Shown: positions 44,401 to 54,063, numbered from the stretch's first letter. The stretch is 64,000 nucleotides of DNA from Heligmosomoides polygyrus polygyrus (GCA_947396885.1 OX377202.1:86160408-86224407); one strand, 5' to 3'. Made by a program: numbers and translations. Notes: generated by a model not told the origin, from the letters alone.

Positions 44401-47400
44401 TCGAAAACGAGTCAACCCTTTCACAATGTCTTACACATACGGATGCAGGTGGGTACTAGGACTGTTGGGTTGTCGGAATTTTACAAGACAAAATGTGATG
44501 GTGAGATTCAGCACATCATATCTCTGTCGGCTGAAGCCTTCAGTAAGCAGGTTTCTGAGAAGCTGTTTCATGTCCCTTATATGTTGTTTCTCCAAGGCAG
44601 GTGACACACACACCACCTCCAAGACGAAGTTCTTTGTTAGCATGGAGAAGAAGAAGATGGTCTGCCGGCCAGCTCTACTTCTACAGTAACGCTATCGTCG
44701 TCTTCTCAAGTGTGAAACTCGAAGTTATTTAATATTTATTGACAACGTTCCGGGCCTTAAGCCCTTCTTCAGGTCTAAAATGACTGTGCTGCATATACTA
44801 CACATATAGTACAGGGTGAACCAAAATAACGTGGACAAGATTTTTTCGTCATAATTATAAAACAGCTGACAATTCGAGAAAACGTCAGCTAAATTACAAC
44901 AATACAGACATTAGGGTACGTCATGTTCGAGTGGTTTCGAAGTGACCTCCCTTGGAGCGGATGCAGAGGGCAAGACGTTTCGCAAATTTTTCGTCGATGG
45001 GCCGCAGGTCGTACCTGGGAACGGATTCTGTTCACGGATGAGAAGCTGTTCACTATGGAGCAGGCACACGATCGCCAAAATGATAGGATGTGATCTACGG
45101 AGTCTCCAAGCACCTCTGATATCGTCCATAACCCACAATCTGTCATGGTTTGGGGCGGAATCTGCGCCAGCGGCAAGACTTCTGGTTTTCGTGGATAAAG
45201 GAGTGAAAATCGACTAAGATGTGTACCAGAAAGACATTCTCGAGTCCGTAGTTCTTCTTTGGGCCCAACAGCACTTCGGTGATGCCCATTGGATGTTCTA
45301 ACAGGACTCTGCACCCGCACATAGTGCGAGTAGTGCGCAGGCGTCGTGCAAGGTCAATTTCCCCGACTTCATCACGCCTTCGGAATGGCCACCGTACTCT
45401 CCGGATTTGAATCCGATGGACTACAGTGTGTGGGCATTTTAGAGGCTAGGGTCAACGTCAAATGCCACCGCAGTCTCGATTCCCTGAAGGAATCCTTGCG
45501 CCAGGAGTGGGAACGGTTGCCTCCTGATGACCTGCGGCCCATCGTCGAAAAATTCGCGAAACGTTTGGCCCTCTGCATCCGCTCCAAGGGAGGCTACTTC
45601 GAAACCACTTGAACATGACGTACCCTAATGTCTGTATTGTTGTAATTTAGTCGTCGTTTTCTCGAATTGTTGGTTGTTTTATTATTATGATAAAAAATCT
45701 TGTCCACGTTATTTTGGTTCACCGGAAATATTTATATTGTGATATTATGTGATGTGATTATGTGATATTTAATGGAACACAACCGACACTTTATAGACCT
45801 GGAACCTCACGGGAAAGAAGGAAAGGGGCAAGGACTTTCTATTGGGCGGTTTGGCCGCTGACATAATGGAAGTGTTGTAGCTTCACAGGTGCATAGTCGC
45901 GGGTTCGATTCCGCCCTGTTCTGATGTTTTTCTGCCAAACCGCCCGAGAAAGTCCTTGCGCCTTCCCTTCTTTCCCGTGAGGTTCCAGGTCTCTAAAGCG
46001 TCAGTTGTTCCGTTAACTATATATGTGTGGTATATGCAGCACAGTTATTTTAGACCTGAAGACGGGCTTAAGGCCCGAAACCGTTGCCAATAAATATTGA
46101 ACAACTTCGAGTTCCTCACTTGAGAAGAAGACGATACTAGAATGAAGCTCAGGGAACAAACAATCTTTAGTAACGCTATGGTTGATCTGCAGACGAGGTC
46201 AACCGTTTTCTGCCGGAGACAGTAAAGGACGACGCCCCCTCCCCCCCCCCCCCCCCCTTTGGGCGACGTGCTTCAATTGACAACAACGATGATGAGCCAT
46301 TTTTAGAGCCTCCTCGTACAGAACGACCACCTATGCAGGAATAACTGCACGCAATCGACAAGGAGGGTAAGGGGTCAGGCTCTATTGTACTTTCAAGACT
46401 CTAGAGGTCGAGAACAGGTCGAAAGAAAATTTTCCTCCCAAACTTCGCCTAGAGAGGTTATTTGGGTATTGACCACGAATTTAACATCCGTTTTTGAGAT
46501 TTCGGCCGATTACGGTAGCTTACGATGGGTACCGGTGACTAAGGCTGTCCAGGTCATGATCACCGATTTCGCCCATACTTCGCCTATGGGGGTTATTTGT
46601 GGCGCTGATCAGGCATCTGACGTTTATCGCTTCACGCTGGAGTGCAGTAGGTTACGGTAGGTACCGCGACTATGATATGGAAACCGATTTCGCCCGAATT
46701 TTGCTCTGTAGGGAATGCTTGAGAATATCTGGACAAGTATCTTAACTTTGCACAGCAGGCGGCATCTAATCAGCTTCTAAGGGGTTCGCGTCCGTCCTGC
46801 GCACCAACCTTAGGGACGACTTCCCCGTTCGTATATTCCGAATACACCCTGGTGCCGGCGCACCCAGCGCCCTCTATTGTACTTACTCTTGGTCACACAA
46901 GTTTCATCCAGTTCAACCGTGACCTCAAACCCTTAAAGAATTGCGGTATTTCTTCAGAAATACTCGCAGCAAACATCGCGGAAGTATTGTTCTATCGTAA
47001 CCTACCGTAATCGGCCGAAACTTCAAAAACCGATGTCAGGTTCGTGATCAGCACCCCAAATACCCCCAGGCGAAGTTTGGGCGAATTTTTTTCAACCTCT
47101 CCTCGACCTATGGAGTCCCGAAAGTACAATAGTGCCGAACTGTGATGCGGGTCTGACCTTACTGTACGTGCCCTTGCAGCCATTACCCACACTCCAATAT
47201 CCACCGTACACGGCATTTTCCGGACTTCTGACAAGATCGCGAAGTTGCCGCAAGTTTTTCCGCACACGTTGACTGATCTGGATCAAGAGGAAGCGTGTAG
47301 ATAGACGTGTGCGCTTCTCCCCTCGGCCGTCCTTGTGAGTTCCTTGTACGAATCGACTTCATCGTCATTATGGACGAAAAGTATTGCCGCTACGGCAATA

Positions 47401-49255
47401 CCGCGCGCCGCAAGCCCTGGATTGACTTCGGCGCGCTGTCAAAACCACGACCGAAACGTACTGATAACTCAAAAAGGGAAAGGAGTTGCTTTCCTTGACG
47501 CAATGGACTGGTCGTTTAGGAATTGGTCCTAACCGGTTCTATAGCTGACACTAAAAAGCTTGCTCCAAGTACGCTTGACGTACGGGAGACTTTGCGTCTG
47601 GCTTGCAGGGGATTTGATCTTCGTACCGAATACGGAAGATTTTATTATCTGACTCGCAGAGGAATGCTTCAGGTACAGTACGCGAGACTCTGCAAATTGA
47701 GTTGCTCCGCCCTCTCGATCTCTATCACCGTAGACGGTTCATACACGTTCTGCACCCAGTTGGAGAAGAGTAAAGAAGTGCGCATACGCCGGCCCTGCAA
47801 CAAAACATTCTTCTTCCAATGGATAACGCCAGACTAAACACAGCGAAGAACATCCAGGATTGAACTTGTGCCACATCCATCATACGCACATGAGCTTGCA
47901 ACCACTGACTATTATGTTTCCAGGTCATTTCAGTCTTTTTCGCCAGAACAAGGTTATCTAATTGTTAAGAGGTCAAAAGCCCTGCCAATTATTTATTACT
48001 GTTCAAGTCTTCGGAGTTTTTCGCTTACGGAATTCAGTCTGTGTCAGAAAAATTACAATATGAGAAAGAACATAATGAAAAATATAATATTTTGTTGAAT
48101 GATATTATTGATGGTAAAACTCTCAACGAACGTCTCGCTCTTAAGAAATTTGGACAACCTCTTACTATGCCCTGTTCATACTTCGCGATGACAGCGACAA
48201 GAGCGACGAGAGCGACGACAGCGTCCGCAAAATATGAACAGGAGACAGCAGCAACGGGAGCGACACAAGCGACAAGAACTACAAGAGCGACAAGAGCGAC
48301 GAGAGCAACGAGAGCGACTGGAGTGAAGGATGTAGTGCGGTTTACGCAGTTAATTACGTATTCTTCACTCCGTCGCCCCAGTCGCTCCTCTCGCTCTCAT
48401 CGCTGGCGCTAGTATGAACAGGTGACAGCAGCGAAGAGAGCGACAAGATCGACGGAAGCGACAGCGTCAGCGCTCGAGTATGAATAGATTCCGGCGGCGC
48501 TCGCTCGGTTTTAATCGATTTGCATGTTTTGCACGGGTGACGAGTCGCTCTTGTCGCGAGGTATGAACAGACCCTATAAGAACTCGATGTGCTACTCAAA
48601 ATTGAAGCAATGCGCTTCGTCACTTTTGGTTAGCAGTGCGGCAGTGTTTCAAAGCCAGAAAAAAAACACTGTAGTACAACTGCTTCAAACAATGTCCAAC
48701 AAACTAAATTTTTCTTGCAGTGACTGCGGCTTCTACGATCCAATGCTGCACGCGTTCGCGTTCGCCTTTCCTGGAATGAATTTCCTTATATACATGGCTG
48801 TATTTGTAAAGATAGTTCAGATGAAACACACGTCACGAAGAAGCATAAGTACTACATTCAAACTGAGCTATGAGATAAAGCTGGTCAGTCTCTTAGCAGT
48901 CGTCCTTCTCTCGTTATTCTCTAGAAATGATCGTTATCTTGAAGACATTCGAAGGAATCCAAAGCACTGAAGGCGGTTTCAGGTTACGCAATTCTCTCTG
49001 ATCTGCGCCGCACAACTGGGGAGCAGTGCTTTCTTCTACATTCTTCCGCCGTTGATGAACGGTAGCGACATCGCCTACTACATGACGGCTGTGTTCTCCA
49101 CATTGAATACGGCGGTGAATCCGTGTGTGATCATCTCCTTCCAAGCGAAAGTTCGTCGAGAGATTCGAATTCTTCTCACTCCCGGAATGGCCAGGAGTTC
49201 GAGTGTAGCTTGGAAGACTACCGTACTTCCTGCGTACAGCTCTTTCAATAGCTGA
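41078..49255 (+). CDS. Seven-transmembrane receptor (nematode chemoreceptor-like), four exons
   Basis: Exons 41078-41455, 44300-44448, 48721-48883 and 48983-49255 total 963 nt, giving a 320-residue protein with fully matching phases. Exon 1 holds TM1-TM3 and a DRY-like AIDRF motif. Exon 2 holds TM4 and a loop with NPFTMSYTYGC. Exon 3 holds TM5 (FAFPGMNFLIYMAVFVKIV). Exon 4 holds TM6 and TM7 with LNTAVNPCVI, the NPxxY-equivalent. This is the size and layout of nematode class A-like chemoreceptors or peptide receptors; the exact family is unassigned. Such receptors sit in the plasma membrane of sensory or other neurons and couple to G proteins. Introns are 2844, 4272 and 99 bp; the first two are full of mobile DNA. 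No stops or frameshifts appear in the joined frame. Confidence 0.85.
41543..41745 (+). repeat. Single arm of a TGGACAC-type foldback
   Basis: The sequence resembles the left arms at 31330 and 36233 (GTCAAATTGGACACTTTCC and related phrases). No right arm is seen. It lies in intron 1 of the 7TM receptor gene. Confidence 0.6.
42118..43319. mobile_element. Foldback element with arms of about 150 bp and inner repeats
   Basis: The outer arms 42118-42267 and 43172-43319 are inverted copies (CCAGGGAAGGGTCTCAGGC at the left edge). Inside, the TACGGTAGGT / CACCGATTTCGCC repeat occurs at 42270-42430 and, inverted, at 42585-42840. It lies in intron 1 of the receptor gene. Confidence 0.7.
43490..43870. 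repeat. Relic of Helitron-type satellite sequence
   Basis: The segment carries GACGTCTTCGGCACGTCTAC, ATATCGATTGATGGCGATCG and ACTTCAGGTTCGTGTTCAG, single degenerate versions of both the 41-bp and the 108-bp units of the Helitron at 59639-61056. Confidence 0.5.
44300..44448 (+). CDS. 7TM receptor exon 2 (TM4)
   Basis: It is 149 nt, acceptor CTCTTTCAG and donor GATGCAG|GTGGGT. It encodes MLYVLSLIPCSMSLIFTVHM as TM4, then CRKRVNPFTMSYTYGC in the second extracellular loop, whose Cys may pair with TM3. It exits with two bases. Confidence 0.82.
44739..44775 (-). ncRNA. Hammerhead-like motif, left copy, decayed
   Basis: The minus strand reads CTGAAGA, a GGGC/GCCC stem, then GGAACGTTGTC. The hammerhead consensus is CUGANGA, stem II, GAAA, short stem III, and cleavage after GUC. 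Here the GAAA box is mutated to GGAA while GUC is kept, so it is probably inactive. Confidence 0.4.
44812..45725 (+). mobile_element. Tc1/mariner element with inverted-duplicated 3' end
   Basis: The ends match as GGTGAACCAAAATAACGTGG and complement, and the left side abuts TA. The middle encodes transposase pieces: ILFTDEKLFTMEQAHD, SVMVWGGICASGK, and PPYSPDL-type sequence followed by NPMDYSVW and ARVNVKCHRSLDSLKESLRQ. Frameshifts and stops interrupt it. The first 200 bp are an inverted copy of the last 200 bp, including coding sequence from RPIVEKFAKRLALCIRSK, so the original transposase N-terminus is missing. Confidence 0.82.
45796..45992 (+). mobile_element. TIR element with a tRNA-like core
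   Basis: The arms of about 60 bp start GACCTGGAACCTCACGGGAA and run through GGGCAAGGACTTTCT and GGGCGGTTTGGC, with the inverse on the right. Between them lies a tRNA-like 3' half: GTGCATAGTCGCGGGTTCGA continuing into TTCCGCCC, a good B-box and T-arm at 45896-45916. This is a SINE or tRNA fragment caught within a palindromic element. Confidence 0.65.
46055..46088 (+). ncRNA. Hammerhead-like motif, right copy, decayed
   Basis: The plus strand reads CTGAAGA, CGGGC/GCCCG stem with loop TTAAG, then GAAACCGTTGCC. The core boxes are intact but the expected GUC is GCC. The left copy is damaged at a different position, so the ancestral element could have had a complete core. Confidence 0.42.
46381..47135. 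mobile_element. Foldback element of the CACCGATTTCGCCC family
   Basis: The outer arms start CTATTGTACTTTCAAGACTC at 46381 and end with its complement near 47132. Tandem copies of a unit with CGATTTCGCCCATACTTCGC, GTTATTTG and ACGGTAG lie in the left arm (46430-46720). The family also occurs at 9.2-10.6 and 42.3-42.8 kb. Confidence 0.65.
47265..47500 (+). pseudogene. Mariner transposase fragment
   Basis: The frame reads LTDLDQEEACRQ, FLVRIDFIVIMDEKYCRYGN and RRKPWIDFGALSKPRPKRT. This matches the mariner block with TxDEKWCRYxN and RRKxWxD...PKR around the first catalytic Asp. The remainder is missing. It lies in intron 2 of the receptor gene. Confidence 0.7.
48165..48575. mobile_element. Composite palindromic MITE with GAC/AGC-rich arms
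   Basis: The outer ends GCCCTGTTCATACTTCGCGA and TCGCGAGGTATGAACAG belong to the TTCATACTTCG group, with TTA at the left and TAA at the right. Inside, ATGAACAGGTGACAGC-type ends recur three times, so several copies are nested. Arms repeat GCGACAAGAGCGACGAGAGC-like units. It lies just upstream of receptor exon 3. Confidence 0.68.
48721..48883 (+). CDS. 7TM receptor exon 3 (TM5)
   Basis: It is 163 nt, acceptor TTTCTTGCAG and donor AAGCTG|GTCAGT. The single carried-in base completes the codon begun in exon 2. It encodes HAFAFAFPGMNFLIYMAVFV as TM5 and a basic third intracellular loop (MKHTSRRSIS). Confidence 0.84.
48983..49255 (+). CDS. 7TM receptor exon 4 (TM6-TM7, stop)
   Basis: It is 273 nt, acceptor GGTTTCAG. 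TM6 is FSLICAAQLGSSAFFYILPP, TM7 is YYMTAVFSTLNTAVNPCVI. A basic tail with KVRREIRILL follows, as in rhodopsin-type helix 8. Stop at 49253-49255. Decayed copies of this exon occur at 52368 and 61346. Confidence 0.87.
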   Translation, partial: VTQFSLICAAQLGSSAFFYILPPLMNGSDIAYYMTAVFSTLNTAVNPCVIISFQAKVRREIRILLTPGMARSSSVAWKTTVLPAYSSFNS

Positions 49256-49349
49256 ACAACTATCGAGCACTGTACTGTACTGTGATTGTAAAACTAGTTT
49301 TGCTCTCCTGTGTAGTGCTCTTAAACCGGTTTCACTAGTGTATTGTCAA

Positions 49350-49643
49350 GATAAAGGTTGAAGTACAACGTTATTCAATCCCTTCTGGGATGCGCCACGC
49401 ATTTTACTTCTGGTGGATGTCGTGGAGGCATGTGGGTGTGGATTTTACCTCTATAATGACTTGCGGTGGCCAACCGATGAATAAGTCAGCGGTTTTTCCC
49501 TCCCAGGAAAGTTTGGTACAAATCGACCCCGCAAGGATGGAAAAATCGGTTCGCCTAGGCGAATCAAGAAATCCGAACCAATACTCTAGTATCGCGTACA
49601 CACGATAGCCGGTACCTTCTCCGACTGCGCTTTGCGCACCCAT
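49350..49643 (-). mobile_element. tRNA-derived SINE, diverged
   Basis: The tail side reads ACGTTATTCAATCCCTTCTG, the head side TCCGACTGCGCTTTGCGCACC. It lies about 95 bp downstream of the receptor stop codon, so it may contribute 3' UTR or polyadenylation sequence. Confidence 0.75.
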
Positions 49644-49854
49644 GGGCTTCATACAAAGAAGAAAAATAGGTTCCTGTGCTAAGGAGCCGCCACATTCTTC
49701 ACTGCCTGCGAGAATGCGGAAGTTGTTGCTCATTGTGTCGTTCGCTCCTATTTCATTGTATGGTACATATCGCAATGAAGTAACATAGGATTGCGGAAAA
49801 GCGCTGTTGCTCCTGCCGTAATCGCGGCAGTCAGTTATGACCCTGCCTGTGGGA

Positions 49855-51060
49855 CTAACAAGGGAAGGATCTGAAGCACATGTCTGAACGGGGGGAGCAA
49901 GTCATAGAGGGAGAATCCCCACCCCTCAGTTGCCAAGTCGTTAAACCCAAGGCGTAGGGGGTTCTTGAAGTCACAATGGAATATGGCGCACCACCAAGTT
50001 TTGGGGGTCTTGTATGCCCGCGATGCCTCTTCCGACAACCGGCTTGGAGCGCAATGGAGGTGGCGATGCTTCATGCAAGGAAGGTCGGGGGATTGGTTCT
50101 TCTGCGCTTTTGCATTTCAACTGACTGGTTGAAATTCGGAGATTTTGACGTCTATACCCTTTTCAGACGTTTTTTGCTTAATTTTTCAGCTGAATGCTGT
50201 GGTACTCAACACGATGATGTAGAAGTGTTCAACATCAGTACACAGGTACAAAGTGCATGATGCACTACTGGGCACAATACGGGCAGCGTATAAAAGCTAC
50301 AGCCTCCTCACAGTTTGTTTCCATACATGCACCAATGACTTCGGGAAAAGCCATCCTGCTTGGATTTTCAAAAAAGCCTGTCACCCGGAAATCAGAGGTC
50401 TGCTGAAGGCTTTCTAAAACCTAACACCAGCAATGTCCGCCAACGGTCGAGTGGTAATCCACCTGCTCACGCTGAAGTGTGGTCCACCTTTAGACAAGGA
50501 GCCTTCGCGGGAAGAAATCAAGCTGGCCAAACAGAAGGCCAGCATTCTAAAGAACTTCGAAGCACGTAAACTTTTGTACGCTGTCCGTACCGTGACCAGT
50601 GCTTCTGTTTCATGCACATTGTGCCTGTGCATCACTTGTATTGAACGTTTATATATCATAGGGGGATTATGTTGAGTAGCTGTTCTCGTTGCCTTGTGGT
50701 TAAAAAACCGGTAAGTAATGAACAAGTGGCAAGAAAGTTACTCTCCACGGCGTGCAACTGGAAAATTAGGCAAAAAACATCTGAAAATGGTACAGATGTC
50801 AGAATCCTTCAAATCTCAACCAATCAGTTGAAATGGAAAGATTCTGCGCTCCGATCCGCTAGCGGCAGAGGCATTAAAGGTCCCGAACTCGTGAAGCACC
50901 GATTCCATTGTAACTCCAACGATCCCTACCCCTTGTGTTTAACGACTTGGCAAAAAGTGAACACATTTTAATACTAATTGAGGGGTGGAAATTCTTTCTA
51001 TATGACTCGCTGTCCCCGTTCAGACATACGCTTCAGACCCTTTCCTTGTCAGGTTGCATA
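49855..51060. mobile_element. Inverted pair of family-R repeats enclosing a small frame
   Basis: The left copy (49855-50230, minus orientation) and right copy (50690-51060, plus) are inverted relatives of 2455-2870. Landmarks are GTTTAACGACTTGGCAAAA and AAGGGAAGG/CCTTTCCTTG at the outer edges. The 460-bp centre holds a TATAAAAG box and a small open frame. Confidence 0.6.
50433..50675 (+). CDS. Small hypothetical protein between inverted repeats
   Basis: An 80-codon frame begins MSANGRVVIHLLTLKCGPPL, has a charged helix (REEIKLAKQKASILKNFEAR) and a Cys-rich hydrophobic end (SVSCTLCLCITCIE). A TATAAAAG sequence lies at about 50289, 140 bp upstream, and another short frame starts at 50336. No family is recognised. 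It may be a real small gene or cargo of the enclosing element. Confidence 0.3.
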   Translation: MSANGRVVIHLLTLKCGPPLDKEPSREEIKLAKQKASILKNFEARKLLYAVRTVTSASVSCTLCLCITCIERLYIIGGLC

Positions 51061-51177
51061 CACACAATTCGGCGCACTTGAACGACGCGCGAAACTCAAA
51101 CATCGTTTTTCATGAGGTCACACTTCCCTGGTTTTCGAAAAGGAGTGCCACTAACTCGTTAAGAAATTGATAAAGAA

Positions 51178-51345
51178 TATTGGAATATTCGAATATTGGC
51201 CTCTTTCGAATATTCGAATAAACCAATACTCGAATATTGGCCTATTTCGAATATTCGAATAAACGATAATTCGAATATTGGACTTTTTTCAAATAGTCGA
51301 ATATTCGAATATACGAAATTCGACTGTTCAAAATTCGAAAAGGAC
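51178..51345. repeat. Palindromic AATATTCGAATATT array, copy A
   Basis: Units of about 40-50 bp are built from TTCGAATATTCGAATA with GGCCTNTTTC spacers. Nearly every segment is its own inverted complement, so it can form many small cruciforms. The B copy is at 58714-58955 and has one extra unit. The Helitron of copy B sits at its left border. Confidence 0.78.
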
Positions 51346-51457
51346 AAAGGTATAGTGGCTGCCCAATTGCTCTCGTACAGGCGCACGAACTGTGACGTCC
51401 ATCGTTAACTGGCTGACGGCGATCGTCATAGGAGATGGGAAATGAAATGGTGTCTGA

Positions 51458-51980
51458 TTGTCAACATCAAGCGCAGTCGACACCGGATTGATAAAGGTGA
51501 GCAGACTGGGTCACATCCAAGACATCAAAGACAGGCCACGTCCGCTGAAGGTTATGGTTTGCAATAGGAGGGGCTGCGAAAGCGCTGCTCATCACGAGCT
51601 GCTGCCACGCAACGCAACCCTCACCGCAGACCTGTACCGTCAGCAGCTGGATAGATTGGCCGCTGAAATCGAAGAGAGAAGCAGCACCTGAATCACAGCA
51701 AGATCCGAGTCCTACATGACAGCGCTCTCCCACACCATAGAACGTGCGACCCGGAAAAAGCGGCTCGACTTTGAATGGGGAATGCTGCCTCCGCTAAATC
51801 GCACAGCCCTTGCCTTGCGCTAACAGAATACCGCCTTTACCTGTCGCTCTCCAACGCCCTGGAAAAAAAGGTTCACAGATATGGGTCGCTGGCTGAACAA
51901 CTTCTTCGAGTCAAAGCCAGAAGCGTTCTATCCTGCTGGCATCACAAGTTTACCCAACAACAGTGATAGAACATGGTGGT
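51458..51980 (+). pseudogene. Mariner transposase remnant, copy A
   Basis: In shifting frames the plus strand reads HHELLPRNATLTADLYRQQL and DRLAAEIEE, then LYLSLSNALEKKVHRYGSLA, YPAGITSLPN-like tail and SDRTW. These align with the mariner order of YELLPxNQTxxxxxYxxQL, YHLFxSLxxxLxxKxF, and the C-terminal WxKVI. Stops are frequent. A paralogous copy is at 59040-59540. Confidence 0.75.
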
Positions 51981-52367
51981 CAATGCTTCCTTTCCTAATG
52001 TGCTTTCTATTCCCTAAAAACCAGTGAAATGTTATGCTGCGAAAACAGCATGAACTTTCCCTACTACATACATGTAGAATAGAACATTAGGGCAGGTTAA
52101 GCATTTCTCAATGCACTGCGCCGCACTGCGATCAATGCTTCCTCCCACGGTTTGTGGATGGTAGATCTATCTTACCATCAGTTGGATAGGGCACAAGAAA
52201 AGGGAAACAAGCCCGAACAATATGGCCTATCTGACCGGAAAGTTGTAAGGAAAGCTGCTATCATAGGCTAGTTCAGTGTACCGTAGCTGTAATTTAGCCC
52301 ACCTTCAACTTTGCCACCTTTGTATAACAGAAATAATAGAGCCCCACCCTCTCTCCACTTGGGTTCA

Positions 52368-52495
52368 TCTGCGACATCGCGTACTACATGACAGCCGTGT
52401 TCTCTATGTCAAACAGCGAATCTGCGCATGACCATCGCTTTTAAAGCGAAAGTCCGTCGGGAGAATTTACTCTCCGAGTACTCCATAAATTTCAT
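52368..52495 (+). pseudogene. Decayed fragment of the receptor's TM7 exon, copy A
   Basis: The stretch reads CDIAYYMTAVFSMSN before frame loss and continues as AAAGCGAAAGTCCGTCGGGA, matching receptor exon 4 at 49065-49175 (SDIAYYMTAVFSTLN and AKVRREI). It shows that part of the receptor gene was duplicated before the A/B duplication. Confidence 0.78.
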
Positions 52496-53097
52496 ACAAG
52501 TCTCTATTAGAGCAAATGGTTTATTAACTGCATATTGGACTCCTCGACCATCGTAAAAATTGACTTCAAACAGAAAACATCAGAAAGATTCACGCTGTCC
52601 ATTGGATCGAACGTCCTAAAAGATCAAATTTTCGTGGTATAAAACCCACCCATATATAAAAGAGTTAGCGGTCGATGATATTTGAGTGGTCTAACCTGCG
52701 TGAGATAGCCCTCATCGCGGTCAAAATTTGCTATTCAGCGTAGAATATTGTTGCCGCAGCGGAAGCGCAGCCCCCAACTGCTTGACACGACGGCTACTGC
52801 GCGCGTTTATGAGCGTCCAGATTCAGAAGCTGTGTCACCGACTTCGCGCCATGAACAGGAGGGAACAACTAAAAGGAAAGAGTACTAATGGGACTTCGAG
52901 GGTGGGAGACCAGAAGAGCGACCAGCAATGGGGACCTGAAGGAGGGAGTAGGATGGGGGTCAATAGGGGAAGAATGAAGCAGGCTAGGAGGTGGGACCAA
53001 GAAGGGTGGATGGAATACGAATGGACCATTAGAGAATTATAAAAAAGTGGGAGCAGTGAGGAGGACCCATTGCGAGGGGACCAGAAAGGGGTCGTTT

Positions 53098-53214
53098 AGT
53101 GTGCGCGCGACGCGATGCATGTGTAGTGGTCAAACTGATCGAGCGACGCGATTGATCAACTCGGCCACTATACATGGCATCGCGTCGCACGTCACGCGCA
53201 CACTAAACGACCCC
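53098..53214. mobile_element. MITE with GGGGTCGTTTAGTGTGC ends, copy A
   Basis: This is a 117-bp palindrome with core CAAACTGATCGAGCG and GATTGATCAACTCGG. It abuts the next MITE through TTA at 53215-53217. Orthologous copy 62074-62200; paralogue 1385-1511. Confidence 0.78.
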
Positions 53215-53217
53215 TTA

Positions 53218-53544
53218 AGGCCCATGCACGCTTCTGCGACAGCGTGGCGCGGCCATGATGAAGCATAGGGCCGCGACGGCCGCGGCGCGACACTGCGACA
53301 CGTGCCGCAGGGGGAGGCATGCACACTCTTGCGGCTGTCGCGGCGGCTATCGCAGGCGACGCCGCGCTGAGTGCCGCAGGCTGGAATGGTTCAAATTATT
53401 CCTGGCCGCGCGGCATGCACGGGGACGTCGGTCCCGTTGCCTATAACGATGCTCAAACGCGACCGCGCCACAACCGCAGGATTTCGCGGAGGTAGCCGTC
53501 GTCTCACTTGCCGTGCCGCGGCGTCGCAGAAGTGTGCATGGGCC
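53218..53544. mobile_element. MITE with AAGGCCCATGCACRCTTCTG ends, copy A
   Basis: The inverted ends of about 40 bp include CTTCTGCGACAGCG and CGGCGTCGCAGAAG. The interior has a degenerate second palindrome around GCCGCAGGGGGAGGCATGC. Orthologue 62204-62530; paralogue 1515-1840. Confidence 0.78.
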
Positions 53545-53559
53545 TTGAACGATCCCTAA

Positions 53560-53696
53560 GGCCCCGTTTATACTTCGACGCAAAGCGACACGACGCCACG
53601 TATTGTGGCCATGTTGATCGGGCGGCGCGATCGATCAATTTCATCACTATAGTACATGCCGTCGCGTCGCTTGGCGTCGGAAGTATAAACGGAGCC
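53560..53696. mobile_element. MITE with GGCCCCGTTTATACTTCGAC ends and TAA duplication, copy A
   Basis: TAA flanks both sides (53557-53559 and 53697-53699). The core is TGTTGATCGGGCGGCGCGAT with its inverse. Orthologue 62546-62673. Confidence 0.82.
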
Positions 53697-54063
53697 TAAG
53701 GGAGACAATGCGTGCAGGGTGGGACCAGCAAGAAGGGACCCGTAAGAGTAATTAATGCAGGGAACAAGGAATATACCCTCTGCGCCGCCTCTTTTTCCTT
53801 CAAGGGTATAGGCTCAGAAGGCGGGCCCCTTTCGTCATGTAACAAGGGTCCGGATTTATGAGAACGGCTGTGGAGGAGCAACCCGAGGGGCGAAGTGCTG
53901 AGCAGCACAAACCAATGACGTTACTGGACGGTACAGTGAGAATGCCTATGATGAACATACGAAAGTAGTGGACGGGTTCATGTCGACAAAGTACGCGGCA
54001 GATCGCAGCAGATGTTAGCGAATTTTATGTTTTGCAAATGTTGCTTTCCGTAGGTTAGTAATG

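Larger units (their letters stand above)
44692..46137. mobile_element. Inverted pair of Penelope-like terminal sequences enclosing nested elements
   Basis: Left arm 44692-44817 and right arm 46012-46137 are about 125-bp inverted copies. Read outward they show TATATGCAGCACAG, CCTGAAGA, GGGCTTAAGGCCC and CAATAAATATTGAA. This wording is typical of Penelope-like element ends and includes a hammerhead-ribozyme-like core. No Penelope RT lies between them; instead there is a Tc1/mariner element and a tRNA-like TIR element. All lie in intron 2 of the receptor gene. Confidence 0.55.

Noticed and set aside
45896..45920. Functional tRNA gene
   Set aside because: Only the B-box and T-arm are convincing; acceptor and D arms cannot be formed with proper pairing.
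48165..48425. Thr/Arg/Ala repeat protein (ATRATR periodicity)
   Set aside because: The repeat is the GAC/AGC-rich arm of a palindromic MITE, seen also at 22139-22329.
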